Positions 29,985 through 39,037 are shown, counted from the first letter of the stretch. The stretch is DNA of 64,000 nucleotides from Leisingera sp. ANG-M7 (GCF_000813965.1 NZ_JWLI01000007.1:62001-126000), one strand, 5' to 3'. The notes: generated from the letters alone by a model not told the origin. Made by a program: numbers and translations.

Positions 29985-30209
29985 TTAGCCGCCGTCGGCC
30001 TGCCGCTTCAGCCGCTCGATGTGACGGGCAAAAATGTAAGTCGCCGGCAAGCCGAGCAGCAGTCCCCAAGCCACTGACTCATACGGGGTCAGCACCTGCC
30101 AGCCGATCCAACTGGCAATCAGCGATGCAAAGAAGATGTTGACGGCCGCCGCCCCCGCCCCGAACGGGTAAAGCGCTGCCAGCAACCGCCAGGAGGGCCG
30201 CGGTGTCAT
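29985..30209 (-). CDS. nnrU: Small membrane protein of the nor operon (NnrU position)
   Basis: The 74-residue protein has two hydrophobic helices (~10-35 and ~42-60) and a basic C-terminus (ARHIERLKRQADGG). Rhodobacter nor operons carry two small genes, nnrT and nnrU, after norD; this gene occupies the last position and is coupled to the preceding small gene by ATGA. The symbol rests on position and size, not on a recognised motif. Its role in NO reductase assembly or maturation is unproven. Confidence 0.55.
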   Translation of the reverse strand: MTPRPSWRLLAALYPFGAGAAAVNIFFASLIASWIGWQVLTPYESVAWGLLLGLPATYIFARHIERLKRQADGG

Positions 30210-30379
30210 CGTCGGCTCACCAGGTATTGGACGAACCCCAAGCTGACGATCAGCGCGATGGAACCCATCAGGAACCAGAACTCTGCGGTTTCGGTCTGCG
30301 GTTGCGGGATCGGCCGTTCAAAACTGGCGGCAAATACGCTGGACGGGGCCAGCAGGGCCAGAGCGAGGATACGCTTCAT
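30206..30379 (-). CDS. nnrT: 57-residue small membrane protein of the nor operon (NnrT position)
   Basis: This gene is short and easy to miss. It begins with ATG at 30379, one base after the norD stop, and ends in TGA that overlaps the ATG of the next gene. The product has a signal-like N-terminus (MKRILALALLAPSSVFAAS), a polar stretch (FERPIPQPQTETAEF) and one hydrophobic helix (WFLMGSIALIVSLGFVQYLV) ending in SRR. It is thus a one- or two-helix membrane protein with a short periplasmic part. The tight packing and matching order in Rhodobacter norCBQDnnrTU support it being real. Confidence 0.6.
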   Translation of the reverse strand: MKRILALALLAPSSVFAASFERPIPQPQTETAEFWFLMGSIALIVSLGFVQYLVSRR

Positions 30380-30380
30380 C

Positions 30381-32261
30381 TCAGTGCTCCATGGTCAGGG
30401 ATTGATAGATTTCCGGCAGCGCGCGCGGCAGCCGGTCAGGGTCGGGCAGCAGGGTGAAGCCTGCGCGCCCGAAGATGCGGGCAAACCAGTCCTGCCCGTC
30501 GGCGTCGATCACCACGCCATGCACTGACTGGCCCAGGGCGCGCGCCTCGCGCACCGCCATGCGGCTGTCCTCAATGCCATGCACGCCCTCATAGTGATCC
30601 AGATCGTTTGGCTTACCATCGGTCAGCACCAAGAGCAGGCGGCGTTCAGCACCTTCTTCTGCCAGCTGGGCAGAGGCATGGCGGATTGCAGCACCAAGGC
30701 GGGTATAGTGACCGGGCTTGAAGCCGCCGATGCGGGCGGTGACCGCTTCTGACATCGGGTCCTCAAAACCTTTGGCGCGGGTCAGGAACACCCGGTCCCG
30801 GCGCAGGGAGGAGAACCCCCAAATGCCCAGCCGATCGCCTGCCGTGGCGATACCGCCGGCCAGGGCTGCCAGAGATTCGCGGGCGGTCTCAATCACCGGG
30901 CGGTCGCCGACCGTGGCCTCGGTAGAGCGGGAGCAGTCCATCAGAACCGCCACGCTCAGGTCGCGGGCCATCGGGCGGCTGGCCTGCCAGACCCGGTCGC
31001 TGCCCTGCTGGCCGCAGGCCAGATCGACATGGGATTTCACCACCGCTTCCAGATCCAGCTCGTCACCATCCAGCTGCCGCGGCAGCATCACCCGGCGCGG
31101 GTGCAGCGGCGCAAACTGGCGGCGCACGCGGGACACCAGCCGCGGATCGGGCTGGAAGCTGTCTGCGGGGTTGCCCTCAGCCTCCAGCACGCAAGTATGG
31201 GCAGGCATGTGCTTGCCCAGCCGGTGGTTCCATTCCGGATAGGTGAACTGCCCCGCCAGCCGTTCGTGCTCGGCATCCTGCGGCGACAGGTCCAGCGAGA
31301 TCCGCAGCCGCGAGGCCGCGCGTTTCATGTGCTGCGAGAGGGTGAGGTTGTCCTGGTCCTCCGCCGCCTTCTGGGCGTTCTCGTTGTCGTCGTCATCGAC
31401 CATGCGGTTGATGTTCAGGCTTTCGGCCCAGGACAGGATAGACTCGAACCGGTGGACGATGAAGCTGTCCTTGCGGGTGGTCTGATCCTGGTCCTGCCGC
31501 TTTGCCGTCTTGCGGGTAGTAACGGCCAGGCCAGGGGTTTTCATTTCTTTGTCCGCTGCGGGGGCTGCCCCCCTGCCCGCTTGCGGGACGGCCAAGCGCA
31601 GCCAGAACGGCACCGGCTGATAAGTCCGGTAGCCGCGCGGCGCGGTGCAGGTGCAGGGCTCGGCAATGCGGCAGTCGGTGCCGATCTGATCCAGCACCAT
31701 GCGCTCGATCCGCGCTTCGGAACGCGGCAGGCCGTTGCGTTTGCGGGTCTCGGCGGTATGGGCACAGAACGCGCCATAGGCAGAGCGCAGCCCGGGACAG
31801 GCGGCAAACACTTTGTCCGCAGCACGGGCATTGGCAGCGATCTCCAGCTGATCGGCCTGATAGCGGTCCTCGTTGCGTTCCGGCAATTCGATCGAGGCAG
31901 CCATTGCGGCCAGCCACAGGTAGGCCTTGCGGTTCAACTCCGGGCTGGGAAAGACTGACATTTCCGGCGGCAAGCGCAGGCGCTCGCCGTCGAAACTGGC
32001 GGTATATACCATTTCCCGAGGGGTGCCGATGCGGCGCAGCCGGTCCGGACGATGGTCCGACAGCACCGCAGGCGCCACCTGGATTTCCACGCCCCCGGCC
32101 CCGCCCAGCGCCCGGAACAAGGCCGCCACGCTGGCGCGCATGTCCTCGAACCGGACGGTGTGCTCGGCCCCATCCTCTGCGGCACCGATCCGTGTCGCCA
32201 TTCCGTGCCACAGGTTGCCAACCGTTTCTTCGGGTTCCAGAAGGTCGAGAGCGTGGATCAT
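30381..32261 (-). CDS. norD: NorD, von Willebrand A-domain protein for NO reductase activation
   Basis: The 626-residue cytoplasmic protein has a poorly conserved N-terminal half and a C-terminal VWA domain with the MIDAS motif MDCSRST and the later TDGKPNDLDHYEG. The central acidic stretch (NRMVDDDDNENAQKAAEDQD) is typical. With the AAA protein NorQ it acts as a chaperone, probably for insertion of the non-haem iron into NorB. The ATG at 32261 begins MIHALDLLEPEE; a longer frame reads back into norQ. It is 4 bases from norQ and one base from the next small gene. Confidence 0.9.
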   Translation of the reverse strand: MIHALDLLEPEETVGNLWHGMATRIGAAEDGAEHTVRFEDMRASVAALFRALGGAGGVEIQVAPAVLSDHRPDRLRRIGTPREMVYTASFDGERLRLPPEMSVFPSPELNRKAYLWLAAMAASIELPERNEDRYQADQLEIAANARAADKVFAACPGLRSAYGAFCAHTAETRKRNGLPRSEARIERMVLDQIGTDCRIAEPCTCTAPRGYRTYQPVPFWLRLAVPQAGRGAAPAADKEMKTPGLAVTTRKTAKRQDQDQTTRKDSFIVHRFESILSWAESLNINRMVDDDDNENAQKAAEDQDNLTLSQHMKRAASRLRISLDLSPQDAEHERLAGQFTYPEWNHRLGKHMPAHTCVLEAEGNPADSFQPDPRLVSRVRRQFAPLHPRRVMLPRQLDGDELDLEAVVKSHVDLACGQQGSDRVWQASRPMARDLSVAVLMDCSRSTEATVGDRPVIETARESLAALAGGIATAGDRLGIWGFSSLRRDRVFLTRAKGFEDPMSEAVTARIGGFKPGHYTRLGAAIRHASAQLAEEGAERRLLLVLTDGKPNDLDHYEGVHGIEDSRMAVREARALGQSVHGVVIDADGQDWFARIFGRAGFTLLPDPDRLPRALPEIYQSLTMEH

Positions 32262-32265
32262 GGCA

Positions 32266-33060
32266 TCACCCGTAGACGCTGGCGGCAAGGTCGCGCAGCG
32301 CCTGCTGCACATCAGCCTCGTCGCTGAGGGGTTCGATGATTGCGGTCTCCACCGCGCGCTCCACGCCCATGCCCTTTGCAATCAGCGTAGCAGCATAGAT
32401 CAGCAGCCGGGTAGAGACACCTTCCTCCAAGTCCATGCCAGAGAGCTTGCGGATATGGCCCGCCAGGCGCACCAGCGCGGCGGAGCGGCCCTCGTCCAGC
32501 CCGCTTTCAGAGGCAACCACCGCGGTCTCGGCAGTAGCTTCCGGAAAATCAAAGCCGATTGACAGGAAGCGCTGCCGGGTCGAGGGCTTCAGCTTCTTCA
32601 GGATGTTCTGGTAGCCGGGGTTGTAGCTGGCCACCAGCATGAAGGGCTTGGGCGCCGCCAGCTCCTCGCCGGTGCGGTCGATGACCAGGCGACGGCGGTC
32701 GTCGGTCAGCGGGTGCAAGACCACGGCCACGTCCTTGCGGGCTTCGACCACCTCATCGAGGTAGCAGATGCCGCCCTCGCGCACCGCGCGGGTCAGCGGA
32801 CCATCGACCCAGACGGTTTCCCCGCCCTTCAGCAGGTAGCGCCCGATCAGGTCGGCAGCCGACAGGTCGTCATGGCAGGCAACGGTGTGGAGGGGCAGCC
32901 CAAGCCGGGCTGCCATATGTTCCACGAACCGCGTCTTGCCGCAGCCGGTGGGCCCCTTCAGAAGAAGGGGCAGACCGTTGGCTTGGGCCATCTCGAAGAC
33001 GGTGCATTCATCGCCTGCGGGACGGTAGAAGGGCACGGAAGGCATGTTCATTGCGTTCAT
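32266..33060 (-). CDS. norQ: NorQ, MoxR-type AAA+ ATPase
   Basis: The 264-residue protein has Walker A GPTGCGKT, Walker B GGICYLDEV, sensor 1 MLVASYNPGY and the arginine-finger segment PSTRQRF, all standard for NorQ/CbbQ proteins. It works with NorD to activate NO reductase. Two further in-frame ATG codons lie within the first six residues, so the start could be slightly later. It is three bases from norB and four from norD, so the operon is tightly packed. Confidence 0.93.
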   Translation of the reverse strand: MNAMNMPSVPFYRPAGDECTVFEMAQANGLPLLLKGPTGCGKTRFVEHMAARLGLPLHTVACHDDLSAADLIGRYLLKGGETVWVDGPLTRAVREGGICYLDEVVEARKDVAVVLHPLTDDRRRLVIDRTGEELAAPKPFMLVASYNPGYQNILKKLKPSTRQRFLSIGFDFPEATAETAVVASESGLDEGRSAALVRLAGHIRKLSGMDLEEGVSTRLLIYAATLIAKGMGVERAVETAIIEPLSDEADVQQALRDLAASVYG

Positions 33061-33063
33061 GGC

Positions 33064-34407
33064 TTACTCTCCCGGTACGGCCGCGGGGCCGGGTTTGATG
33101 ACTTCGCGGCGGACCACGACGGTTGCGTAGATGAACAGCAGCGCCCCCAGGACCACCACCACGCCAGAGCCGAGACGCATCAGGTAGAAGATGCCGAGCT
33201 GGTCCTGCACATCCATGTAGTAGTCGCCGATGACGCGTTGCAGGTGGGTCTGGATGGTACCGGCAAAGGTCAGCACAAAGGTCATGAAGGCCATGCCGCC
33301 GGTCATCAGCCAGAAGGAGGCCATGTTCAACACTTGGTTATAGGGATCGCGGTTGCGCAGTTGCGGCATCGCATAGGTGAACATCGCCAGGTTCATCGCC
33401 ACATAGGCGCCGTAGAAGGCAAGGTGCCCGTGGGCGGCGGTGATCTGGGTGCCGTGGGTATAGTAGTTCACCCCGTGCAGCGTGTGCAGGAAGCCCCAGA
33501 CGCCCGCGCCGAAGAAGGCAACGGTGGAAGCACCCAGCGACCACAGCAGCGCGGCCTTGTTCGGGTGGTTCTTGCGGCCTTTCCAGACCATGACGAAGGC
33601 AAAGCTCATCATCGCGAAAAAGGGGATCACTTCCAGTGTCGAGAAGATCGAGCCGATCCACTGCCAGTAGCCAGGGGTGCCGATCCAGAAGAAGTGGTGG
33701 CCGGTGCCCAGGATGCCGGAGAACAGCGCCAAAGCAACGATGACATAGAGCCATTTTTCCACCACTTCACGGTCAACGCCGGTCAGCTTCAGCATCAGGT
33801 AGCCGAGGATCGCGGCCATCACCAGTTCCCAGGTGGCTTCCACCCACAGGTGGACAACGAACCACCAGTACATCTTGTCGAGCGACAGGTTGTCCGGGTT
33901 GATGAAGGCAAAGATCCACAGGAGCGACAGCAGCCATAGACCCATCAGCAGAATGTTGGTGATTGCGGTCTTGCGGCCTGCCAGCACGGTGAGGGAGATG
34001 TTAACGAGGAAGATCACCGCCGCGACCAGGATGCCGAACTTGACCCACAGGGGCTGTTCCAGGAACTCCCGCCCGCCATGGATGCCCACGAGGTAAGAGC
34101 CCACCGCACCAAGGGTACCGACCACCAGAATCGCCAGCTGGATATAGGCGAGTTTCACCGAGAACAGTTCACGCTCGGATTCCTCGGGGATCAGGTAATA
34201 GGCTGCGCCGAAGAAGCCCAGCAGCAGCCAGACGATCAGCGCGTTGGTGTGCAGCATCCGCACGATGTTGAACGGCAACAGCTCGCTCAGCGTGTTGGGC
34301 CAGACATAGATCCAGCCGGCCAGCAGACCGCCCAGAACCTGAATGGCAAACAGGCCCATTGCCACCATGAAGTAGGCATAGGCTACTTTTTGAGATTGAT
34401 ATTTCAT
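33064..34407 (-). CDS. norB: Nitric oxide reductase cytochrome b subunit
   Basis: The 447-residue protein has twelve hydrophobic segments. Haem and non-haem iron ligands are visible in context: RMLHTNALIVW (low-spin haem His), HLWVEATWEL (the active-site glutamate region), GTGHHFFW (paired histidines) and THGTQITAAHGHLAFYG (late histidines). It lacks the N-terminal extension of quinol-dependent qNOR and is preceded by norC, so it is the cNOR type, which reduces NO to N2O with electrons from a cytochrome c. It lies at the cytoplasmic membrane, 13 bases after norC. Confidence 0.95.
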   Translation of the reverse strand: MKYQSQKVAYAYFMVAMGLFAIQVLGGLLAGWIYVWPNTLSELLPFNIVRMLHTNALIVWLLLGFFGAAYYLIPEESERELFSVKLAYIQLAILVVGTLGAVGSYLVGIHGGREFLEQPLWVKFGILVAAVIFLVNISLTVLAGRKTAITNILLMGLWLLSLLWIFAFINPDNLSLDKMYWWFVVHLWVEATWELVMAAILGYLMLKLTGVDREVVEKWLYVIVALALFSGILGTGHHFFWIGTPGYWQWIGSIFSTLEVIPFFAMMSFAFVMVWKGRKNHPNKAALLWSLGASTVAFFGAGVWGFLHTLHGVNYYTHGTQITAAHGHLAFYGAYVAMNLAMFTYAMPQLRNRDPYNQVLNMASFWLMTGGMAFMTFVLTFAGTIQTHLQRVIGDYYMDVQDQLGIFYLMRLGSGVVVVLGALLFIYATVVVRREVIKPGPAAVPGE

Positions 34408-34420
34408 TGTTTCTCTCCCC

Positions 34421-34873
34421 TCAGCCTGCGTCGTTCGGCGGCCAGTTCTGGGTGTCGGTCTGATCCGCCCAGCGCAGGAATTCGGACAAGGCCTTGGTTT
34501 CTTCTTCCGTCAGGTCGAAGAACGGCATCTGGCGGCGGCCCTCAACACCGGAGGGCTGCGATTTCATCCAGCCATCAAGCATTTCATAGGCACCTTCCGG
34601 GTCGTCCAGCACACCCCAGCGGGTCATCACATTGCCCACTTCGGGGGCAAAATAGGCGCCCTCGCCGTGCAGCGTGTGACAGTTGATGCAGGAGTGGCGC
34701 TCCCACACATGCTTGCCCTGGCGAACTTCGTCGGTCAGCTCCATGCCAGCGGTGGATTTGTTGACGATGAAGCGGTGGCTGTGCGCGGTCATGGCCACGA
34801 ACACGACGACGAAGAACAAGGAGCCCCCGTAGAACACGTTCCTGGCCCGCGACTTGGTAAGTATCTCTGACAT
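34421..34873 (-). CDS. norC: Nitric oxide reductase cytochrome c subunit
   Basis: The 150-residue protein has one N-terminal membrane anchor (VFYGGSLFFVVVFVAMTAHS), a single haem-c site CINCH and a distal methionine in RRQMPFF as sixth ligand. It passes electrons from soluble cytochromes to NorB. It is the first gene of the nor operon. A TTG-N8-CAA element lies about 60 bases upstream of its start. Confidence 0.95.
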   Translation of the reverse strand: MSEILTKSRARNVFYGGSLFFVVVFVAMTAHSHRFIVNKSTAGMELTDEVRQGKHVWERHSCINCHTLHGEGAYFAPEVGNVMTRWGVLDDPEGAYEMLDGWMKSQPSGVEGRRQMPFFDLTEEETKALSEFLRWADQTDTQNWPPNDAG

Positions 34874-34934
34874 ATCGCGGTCCTGAGTACAGTTGCGGAT
34901 GGGTTCTGCCTAAACCCGCGCACCGCCGCGGATA

Positions 34935-34948
34935 TTGTCGAAGCGCAA
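34935..34948. promoter_or_regulatory. Candidate NnrR/Dnr-type box between norC and a DUF1858 gene
   Basis: The sequence TTG-TCGAAGCG-CAA has the TTG-N8-CAA skeleton of Crp/Fnr-family sites, but the inner positions (TC/CG) do not match FNR's TTGAT/ATCAA. It sits 62 bases above norC and 50 bases before the divergent gene, a fitting place for a NO-responsive regulator. Confidence 0.4.
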
Positions 34949-34997
34949 AGACTTGCCTCATTGCTGCACGCAAAATGCAGGAAAAGGAGGACACGCC

Positions 34998-35207
34998 ATG
35001 CGACGCCCCGACTTCGACGATCCCGACTTGCCTTTGTCAGAACTGTTCCACCACTGGCCGGCCTGTGCAGGCGAGTTCATGCGCCGCAAGATGCTCTGTC
35101 CCGGTTGCCCGATCGCTCCATTCCACACGTTGATTGATGCGTGTGAAGAGTACGGCTTGGAGGAGATGGCGTTCCGGGAAAACTTGAGGGGAGCCGCAAT
35201 GGCTTGA
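34998..35207 (+). CDS. DUF1858-domain protein
   Basis: The 69-residue protein matches DUF1858, a small domain with a redox-like cysteine pair (MLCPGCPIAPFHTL). The N-terminal LPLSELFHHWPACAGEFM is typical of the family. Such proteins often lie beside nor or hybrid-cluster-protein genes, and this one diverges from norC across the candidate NO-regulator box. Its function is unknown; NO or nitrosative stress is the likely context. The ATG at 34998 has a strong AAGGAGG site. Confidence 0.8.
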   Translation: MRRPDFDDPDLPLSELFHHWPACAGEFMRRKMLCPGCPIAPFHTLIDACEEYGLEEMAFRENLRGAAMA

Positions 35208-35444
35208 AGCAGTCCTGACCGGGGTGCCGGCTGCAAGGCTTTCCAGTGCCTCGGACCGCATCTGCACATTGAGGCGCTCGGCCAGTCTCTGGTGCTTGCC
35301 GCGGACTCTCTGCCAGAAGGATCCGCGCCAGCCCCAATCTCATTACTCGAACGGTGCTGAGGCGCATTAACTTTTTTATTCTGTTTTTGCGATATGAAAA
35401 TTAACTCACAGGACTGAGACCCAGCAATCCTTGGAGTAAAGCTA

Positions 35445-36857
35445 GTGTTTTTTATCAGAAAAAAGCCGGATACGGCTACGCAAGACGATACCACTGCAAT
35501 CATCGCCGGAATGGTTGACCGCACCCAGGCGACCATTCAGTTCCACCCGGACGGCACGATCATCACCGCAAACCAGAACTTTCTGGGCGCGTTGGGATAT
35601 GCCCTGGAAGAGATCCAGGGAAAACACCATTCCATGTTTGTCGCACCGGATCTGGTCGCATCCAATGACTACAAGACTTTCTGGTCGGATCTCGCCAGCG
35701 GCAAAGTGTTCACGGACCAGTTTCCGCGTGTAACAAAGTCCGGTGAAACAATCTGGATCCAAGCGACCTATGCGCCGGTCGAAGGGGAAAACGGCGAGGT
35801 AGTGAGGGTTGTAAAAGTAGCGTCTGACATCACCGCGCGCCGCCGTGCCCTGGATGAAATCGGAGAAGGCCTTCATGAACTCAGCGGCGGCAATCTGACC
35901 CACCGGGTTGCAGTGTCCGATCTTCCGGATGTCGGCGCCCTTGGAAAGACATTCAATCACTCGCTTGAACAGCTCGGATCTTCTGTGAGGACGGTCAAGC
36001 AAGTATCCTCCGCGGTCGGCCGCACCGCGCAGGAAATCTCGCAAGCTGCCGGGGATCTCTCCCAGCGAACCGAAAGCCAAGCTGCCACCCTGGAGGAAAC
36101 TGCCGCGGCGATTGAACAGCTATCGGCAACAGTGAAAGCTTCCGCCGAAGGCGCCCAGAAAGTTGAAGGCATCGTCTCAGAAGCCAAAACATCGGCTGAA
36201 CGCAGCGGCGAGGTCGTGAGCAACGCAATCGACGCCATGGCGCAGATCGAAAGTTCATCTGAGCAAATCTCGAAAATCATTGGTGTCATCGACGACATTG
36301 CATTCCAGACAAATCTTCTGGCTCTGAACGCCGGCGTTGAGGCCGCCCGTGCCGGAGAGGCTGGCCGCGGATTTGCGGTTGTTGCCTCTGAGGTGCGCGC
36401 GCTGGCCCAGCGCTCTGCGGACGCCGCGGGTGAAATCAAGCAGCTGATCGGTGAAAGCAACCGGCAGGTCGCCACAGGTGTCGATCTTGTTGGCAAGTCC
36501 GGCGAAGAACTGCAGCAGATCATCAAGAGTGTCGCCACAATCTCAGATCACATCCAGGATATCGCAACCGGCGCGTCCGAGCAGTCAACCGCGCTGACAG
36601 AGATCAATCAGGGTGTGTCGCAGCTTGATCAGGTTACACAGCAGAACGCAGCCATGGTCGAACAGACCTCTGCCGCAAGCCAGATGCTGTCCAATGACGC
36701 GGGCCACCTCACCCAGGAGGTTTCCAAGTTCAAAGACGGCAGCGAAGGCGCCGAACCGGCGGCCGTGGCAAGAATGCCTGCGCAGTCTGCATCGCAGCCC
36801 GATACGGCCTATGCAGAAGACGATCTGCCGATGGCTCAGGGGTGGGATAACTTCTGA
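35445..36857 (+). CDS. Soluble PAS-domain methyl-accepting chemotaxis protein
   Basis: The 470-residue protein has no membrane segment. Residues ~20-135 are a PAS domain ([23 protein letters not shown]...), ~140-190 a HAMP-like helix, and ~190-440 a coiled-coil signalling domain with the hairpin tip [36 protein letters not shown]. It resembles Aer2- or Tlp-like cytoplasmic receptors that sense redox or energy state. The C-terminus ends in GWDNF, loosely like the pentapeptide tether for CheR. Translation starts at GTG (35445), with TTGGAG nine bases upstream. It sits between two NO-related blocks, so NO or oxygen sensing is plausible (inference). Confidence 0.85.
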   Translation: MFFIRKKPDTATQDDTTAIIAGMVDRTQATIQFHPDGTIITANQNFLGALGYALEEIQGKHHSMFVAPDLVASNDYKTFWSDLASGKVFTDQFPRVTKSGETIWIQATYAPVEGENGEVVRVVKVASDITARRRALDEIGEGLHELSGGNLTHRVAVSDLPDVGALGKTFNHSLEQLGSSVRTVKQVSSAVGRTAQEISQAAGDLSQRTESQAATLEETAAAIEQLSATVKASAEGAQKVEGIVSEAKTSAERSGEVVSNAIDAMAQIESSSEQISKIIGVIDDIAFQTNLLALNAGVEAARAGEAGRGFAVVASEVRALAQRSADAAGEIKQLIGESNRQVATGVDLVGKSGEELQQIIKSVATISDHIQDIATGASEQSTALTEINQGVSQLDQVTQQNAAMVEQTSAASQMLSNDAGHLTQEVSKFKDGSEGAEPAAVARMPAQSASQPDTAYAEDDLPMAQGWDNF

Positions 36858-36890
36858 CCGCAGCACACGCCGCTGCCGCGTCGCAAAGTG

Positions 36891-37586
36891 CTACCCTTGC
36901 GCCCCGCTCAGAAGCACCAGCCTGTGCGGGGCCGTGACCACAATGTGCTTGCGGGTGGAATGCACGATGCCGTCCTTTTCCCAGGCCGATAGCAGCCGGC
37001 TGACGGTGTGCAGCGTGGTGCCGGTCATCTCCGAGATATTGCGGCGGGTCACCGGGAAGGCGATTTCGATCCCTTCCTCTACCTTGCGGCCCGACTGGGT
37101 CACCATCCGCAAAAGCGCCGCCGCCACCCGCTGTTCCACCGCTTGTGTGGCCAGTTCGGTTATCCGGGTCTGCATCTCCCCCAGCCGCTGGCCCAGGGTG
37201 CTGTAGCTCTCGGTGGCAAAACCCGGGTACTTGGTTGTGAATTCCCCCCACAACCGCACAGGCCAGGACAGCGCCAGCGATTCCGAAGCTGCAATGGCCG
37301 TTGCCGGATAGGTGTCGCGGTTCAGTGCAGGCGCAATGCCGAACAGCTGCCCGGGCGAGATATGCAATGCAATAATCTGCTCGCCCCCTTCTGTAGTCTT
37401 CACCACCCGGATGTAGCCATCCAGCAGCAAGTGGAAGCGCTCGGCGTCATGGCCCTCGTGAAAGATCTCCGCCCCCTCGTCATAACGCTTGGGCAGCGCC
37501 TGATCGAGAATCTCGCGGATCTGGCCGCGTTCCAGGAGGCTGAAGGGCGGCAGCCCGGTCAGGAGGCTTTCGTCGAGCTTGGACAA
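36891..37586 (-). CDS. nnrR: Crp/Fnr-family regulator of NO metabolism (NnrR/Dnr-like)
   Basis: The 231-residue protein has a cyclic-nucleotide-like sensor domain (EGAEIFHEGHDAERFHLLLDG), a long dimer helix and a C-terminal winged helix (TRRNISEMTGTTLHTVSRLLSAWEKDG). It has no cysteine cluster, so it is not an iron-sulphur FNR; NO sensing through haem is the family expectation. The recognition helix TLHTVSR should bind a TTG-type half site. The reading frame starts at a TTG (complement of 37584-37586) without a strong ribosome site, so the start is less certain. It is divergent from nnrS. Name by context and family. Confidence 0.75.
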   Translation of the reverse strand: MSKLDESLLTGLPPFSLLERGQIREILDQALPKRYDEGAEIFHEGHDAERFHLLLDGYIRVVKTTEGGEQIIALHISPGQLFGIAPALNRDTYPATAIAASESLALSWPVRLWGEFTTKYPGFATESYSTLGQRLGEMQTRITELATQAVEQRVAAALLRMVTQSGRKVEEGIEIAFPVTRRNISEMTGTTLHTVSRLLSAWEKDGIVHSTRKHIVVTAPHRLVLLSGAQG

Positions 37587-37601
37587 GAATGCACCGCAAG
37601 T

Positions 37602-37615
37602 TTGCTGAAGGACAA
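37602..37615. promoter_or_regulatory. Second TTG-N8-CAA element, upstream of nnrR
   Basis: TTG-CTGAAGGA-CAA lies 15 bases before the presumed nnrR start codon and ~214 bases before nnrS. It fits the loose Crp/Fnr skeleton only, so it may be a chance match. Confidence 0.25.
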
Positions 37616-37770
37616 AGAGGTCCCTCCGCCGTTATCGCATAGTGAAGCCAGAGGAAACAACCGTGCGGGAAAAAACGGGAAACCGGAAACGGGGGAGCCT
37701 CCCTCCTCCCTGCCCGCCGGAGTTGATCCACGGGGTTCGGCGAAAGATTGCGTCCCTTGCGCTGAACCGG

Positions 37771-37797
37771 CGGGCGGCACCTGACCAGTGCCGCCCG
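37771..37797. repeat. Perfect inverted repeat before nnrS
   Basis: CGGGCGGCAC (37771-37780) and GTGCCGCCCG (37788-37797) form a 10-bp GC-only stem with a 7-base loop, 31 bases ahead of the nnrS start. It may be a leader hairpin or a terminator of transcripts entering from upstream; no T-run follows. Confidence 0.5.
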
Positions 37798-37828
37798 CCT
37801 GTCTTTGACCGGACGCAAGGAGGCCGTC

Positions 37829-39037
37829 ATGGCTGCGCGAACCGACTACACCGGACCTGTTCTTTTTTCCTTTGGCTTCAGGCCGTTCTTTCTGGGCGCT
37901 TGCATCTTTGCCTTGCTGGCAATCCCCGCCTGGCTGCTGATCTGGCGCGGCGAGCTGGAGTATTCCGGCCCGTTCCTGCCATCTGACTGGCACGTTCACG
38001 AAATGATCTTTGGCTATGGCGCGGCGGTGGTGGCGGGTTTCCTGTTCACCGCGGTGCCGAACTGGACCGGGCGGATGCCTGCGCGCGGGTTGCCGCTGGC
38101 GCTGCTGTCCGGGCTGTGGCTGCTGGGGCGGCTGGCGATGGCTGGCTGGTTGAAGCTGCCTGCGCTGGGGGTGATGGTCCTGGATTGCGCCTTCCTGGCG
38201 GCGGTGGTTGCCATGATCGCACGCGAGATCATCGCCGGTGAGAACTGGCGCAACCTCAAGGTGCTGGTGCCGGTCACCCTGCTGGGCGTGGCCAACGCGT
38301 GTTTCCACATCGAGGCGATGACCGAAGGTGCGGCAGACGTCTCGCGCCGCCTGGGCATTGCGGTGCTTATTTTCCTGATCATGCTGATCGGCGGCCGGAT
38401 CATTCCCAGCTTCACCCGCAACTGGCTGGCCAAGCACGGTGCAACGAAGATGCCAGTGACCTTCAGCCAGTTCGACGCAGTTACACTGGTCTTCGGCGCT
38501 GCGGCGCTGGCGGCTTGGACCGCGGCACCCTGGGCCGTCCTTTCCGGTGCCTTGCTGCTGGCAGCCGGCCTGCTGCATGCGGTGCGGCTGACACGCTGGC
38601 GCAGCCTGGCGACCCTGCCCGACCCGCTCTTGCTGATGCTGCACCTGGCCTATGCACTGGTGCCTGCAGGGCTGATCGCCGCAGGCGGCGTTCCTTTTGG
38701 CCTGCTGGAGCCGGCAGTCGCAGCGCATATTCTTAGCATCGGCGCCATAGGCGGCATGACTCTGGCAGTTATGATGCGGGCCACAATGGGCCACAGTGGC
38801 CGTCCGCTGGTGGCAGGCCCCGCGCTGACGGTTGCGTTCATGCTGCTGCTTGGCGCCGTTGCGGCACGGGTCACAGGCAGTGAGGAACTGGTCGCGGGCC
38901 TGGATGGGATCACGCTCTCAGCTGGCCTGTGGACCGCAGGGTTTGCGCTGATGGTGCTAAAAACTGGCCCCTGGCTTGTTACCCGGCGGCTTGGCCCCAA
39001 GAAGGTCTCCGGCAAGCCCGCTCCGGCTGCTTCATAA
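37829..39037 (+). CDS. nnrS: NnrS family protein
   Basis: The 402-residue membrane protein has about twelve hydrophobic segments and the NnrS features SFGFRPFFLGA near the start, WHVHEMIFGYGAAVVAGFLFTAVPNWTG, and GGRIIPSFTRNWL and MMRATMGHSGRPL later. NnrS is a haem- and copper-containing protein that relieves nitrosative stress; it is commonly controlled by NnrR. The ATG at 37829 has AAGGAGG upstream; a TTG at 37805 is less likely. It is divergent from the regulator gene. Confidence 0.9.
   Translation: MAARTDYTGPVLFSFGFRPFFLGACIFALLAIPAWLLIWRGELEYSGPFLPSDWHVHEMIFGYGAAVVAGFLFTAVPNWTGRMPARGLPLALLSGLWLLGRLAMAGWLKLPALGVMVLDCAFLAAVVAMIAREIIAGENWRNLKVLVPVTLLGVANACFHIEAMTEGAADVSRRLGIAVLIFLIMLIGGRIIPSFTRNWLAKHGATKMPVTFSQFDAVTLVFGAAALAAWTAAPWAVLSGALLLAAGLLHAVRLTRWRSLATLPDPLLLMLHLAYALVPAGLIAAGGVPFGLLEPAVAAHILSIGAIGGMTLAVMMRATMGHSGRPLVAGPALTVAFMLLLGAVAARVTGSEELVAGLDGITLSAGLWTAGFALMVLKTGPWLVTRRLGPKKVSGKPAPAAS

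Noticed and set aside
37602-37615. Strong claim of an NnrR box before nnrR
   Set aside because: Only the loose TTG-N8-CAA skeleton matches, and such matches are expected by chance several times in 64 kb; kept as a low-confidence feature.
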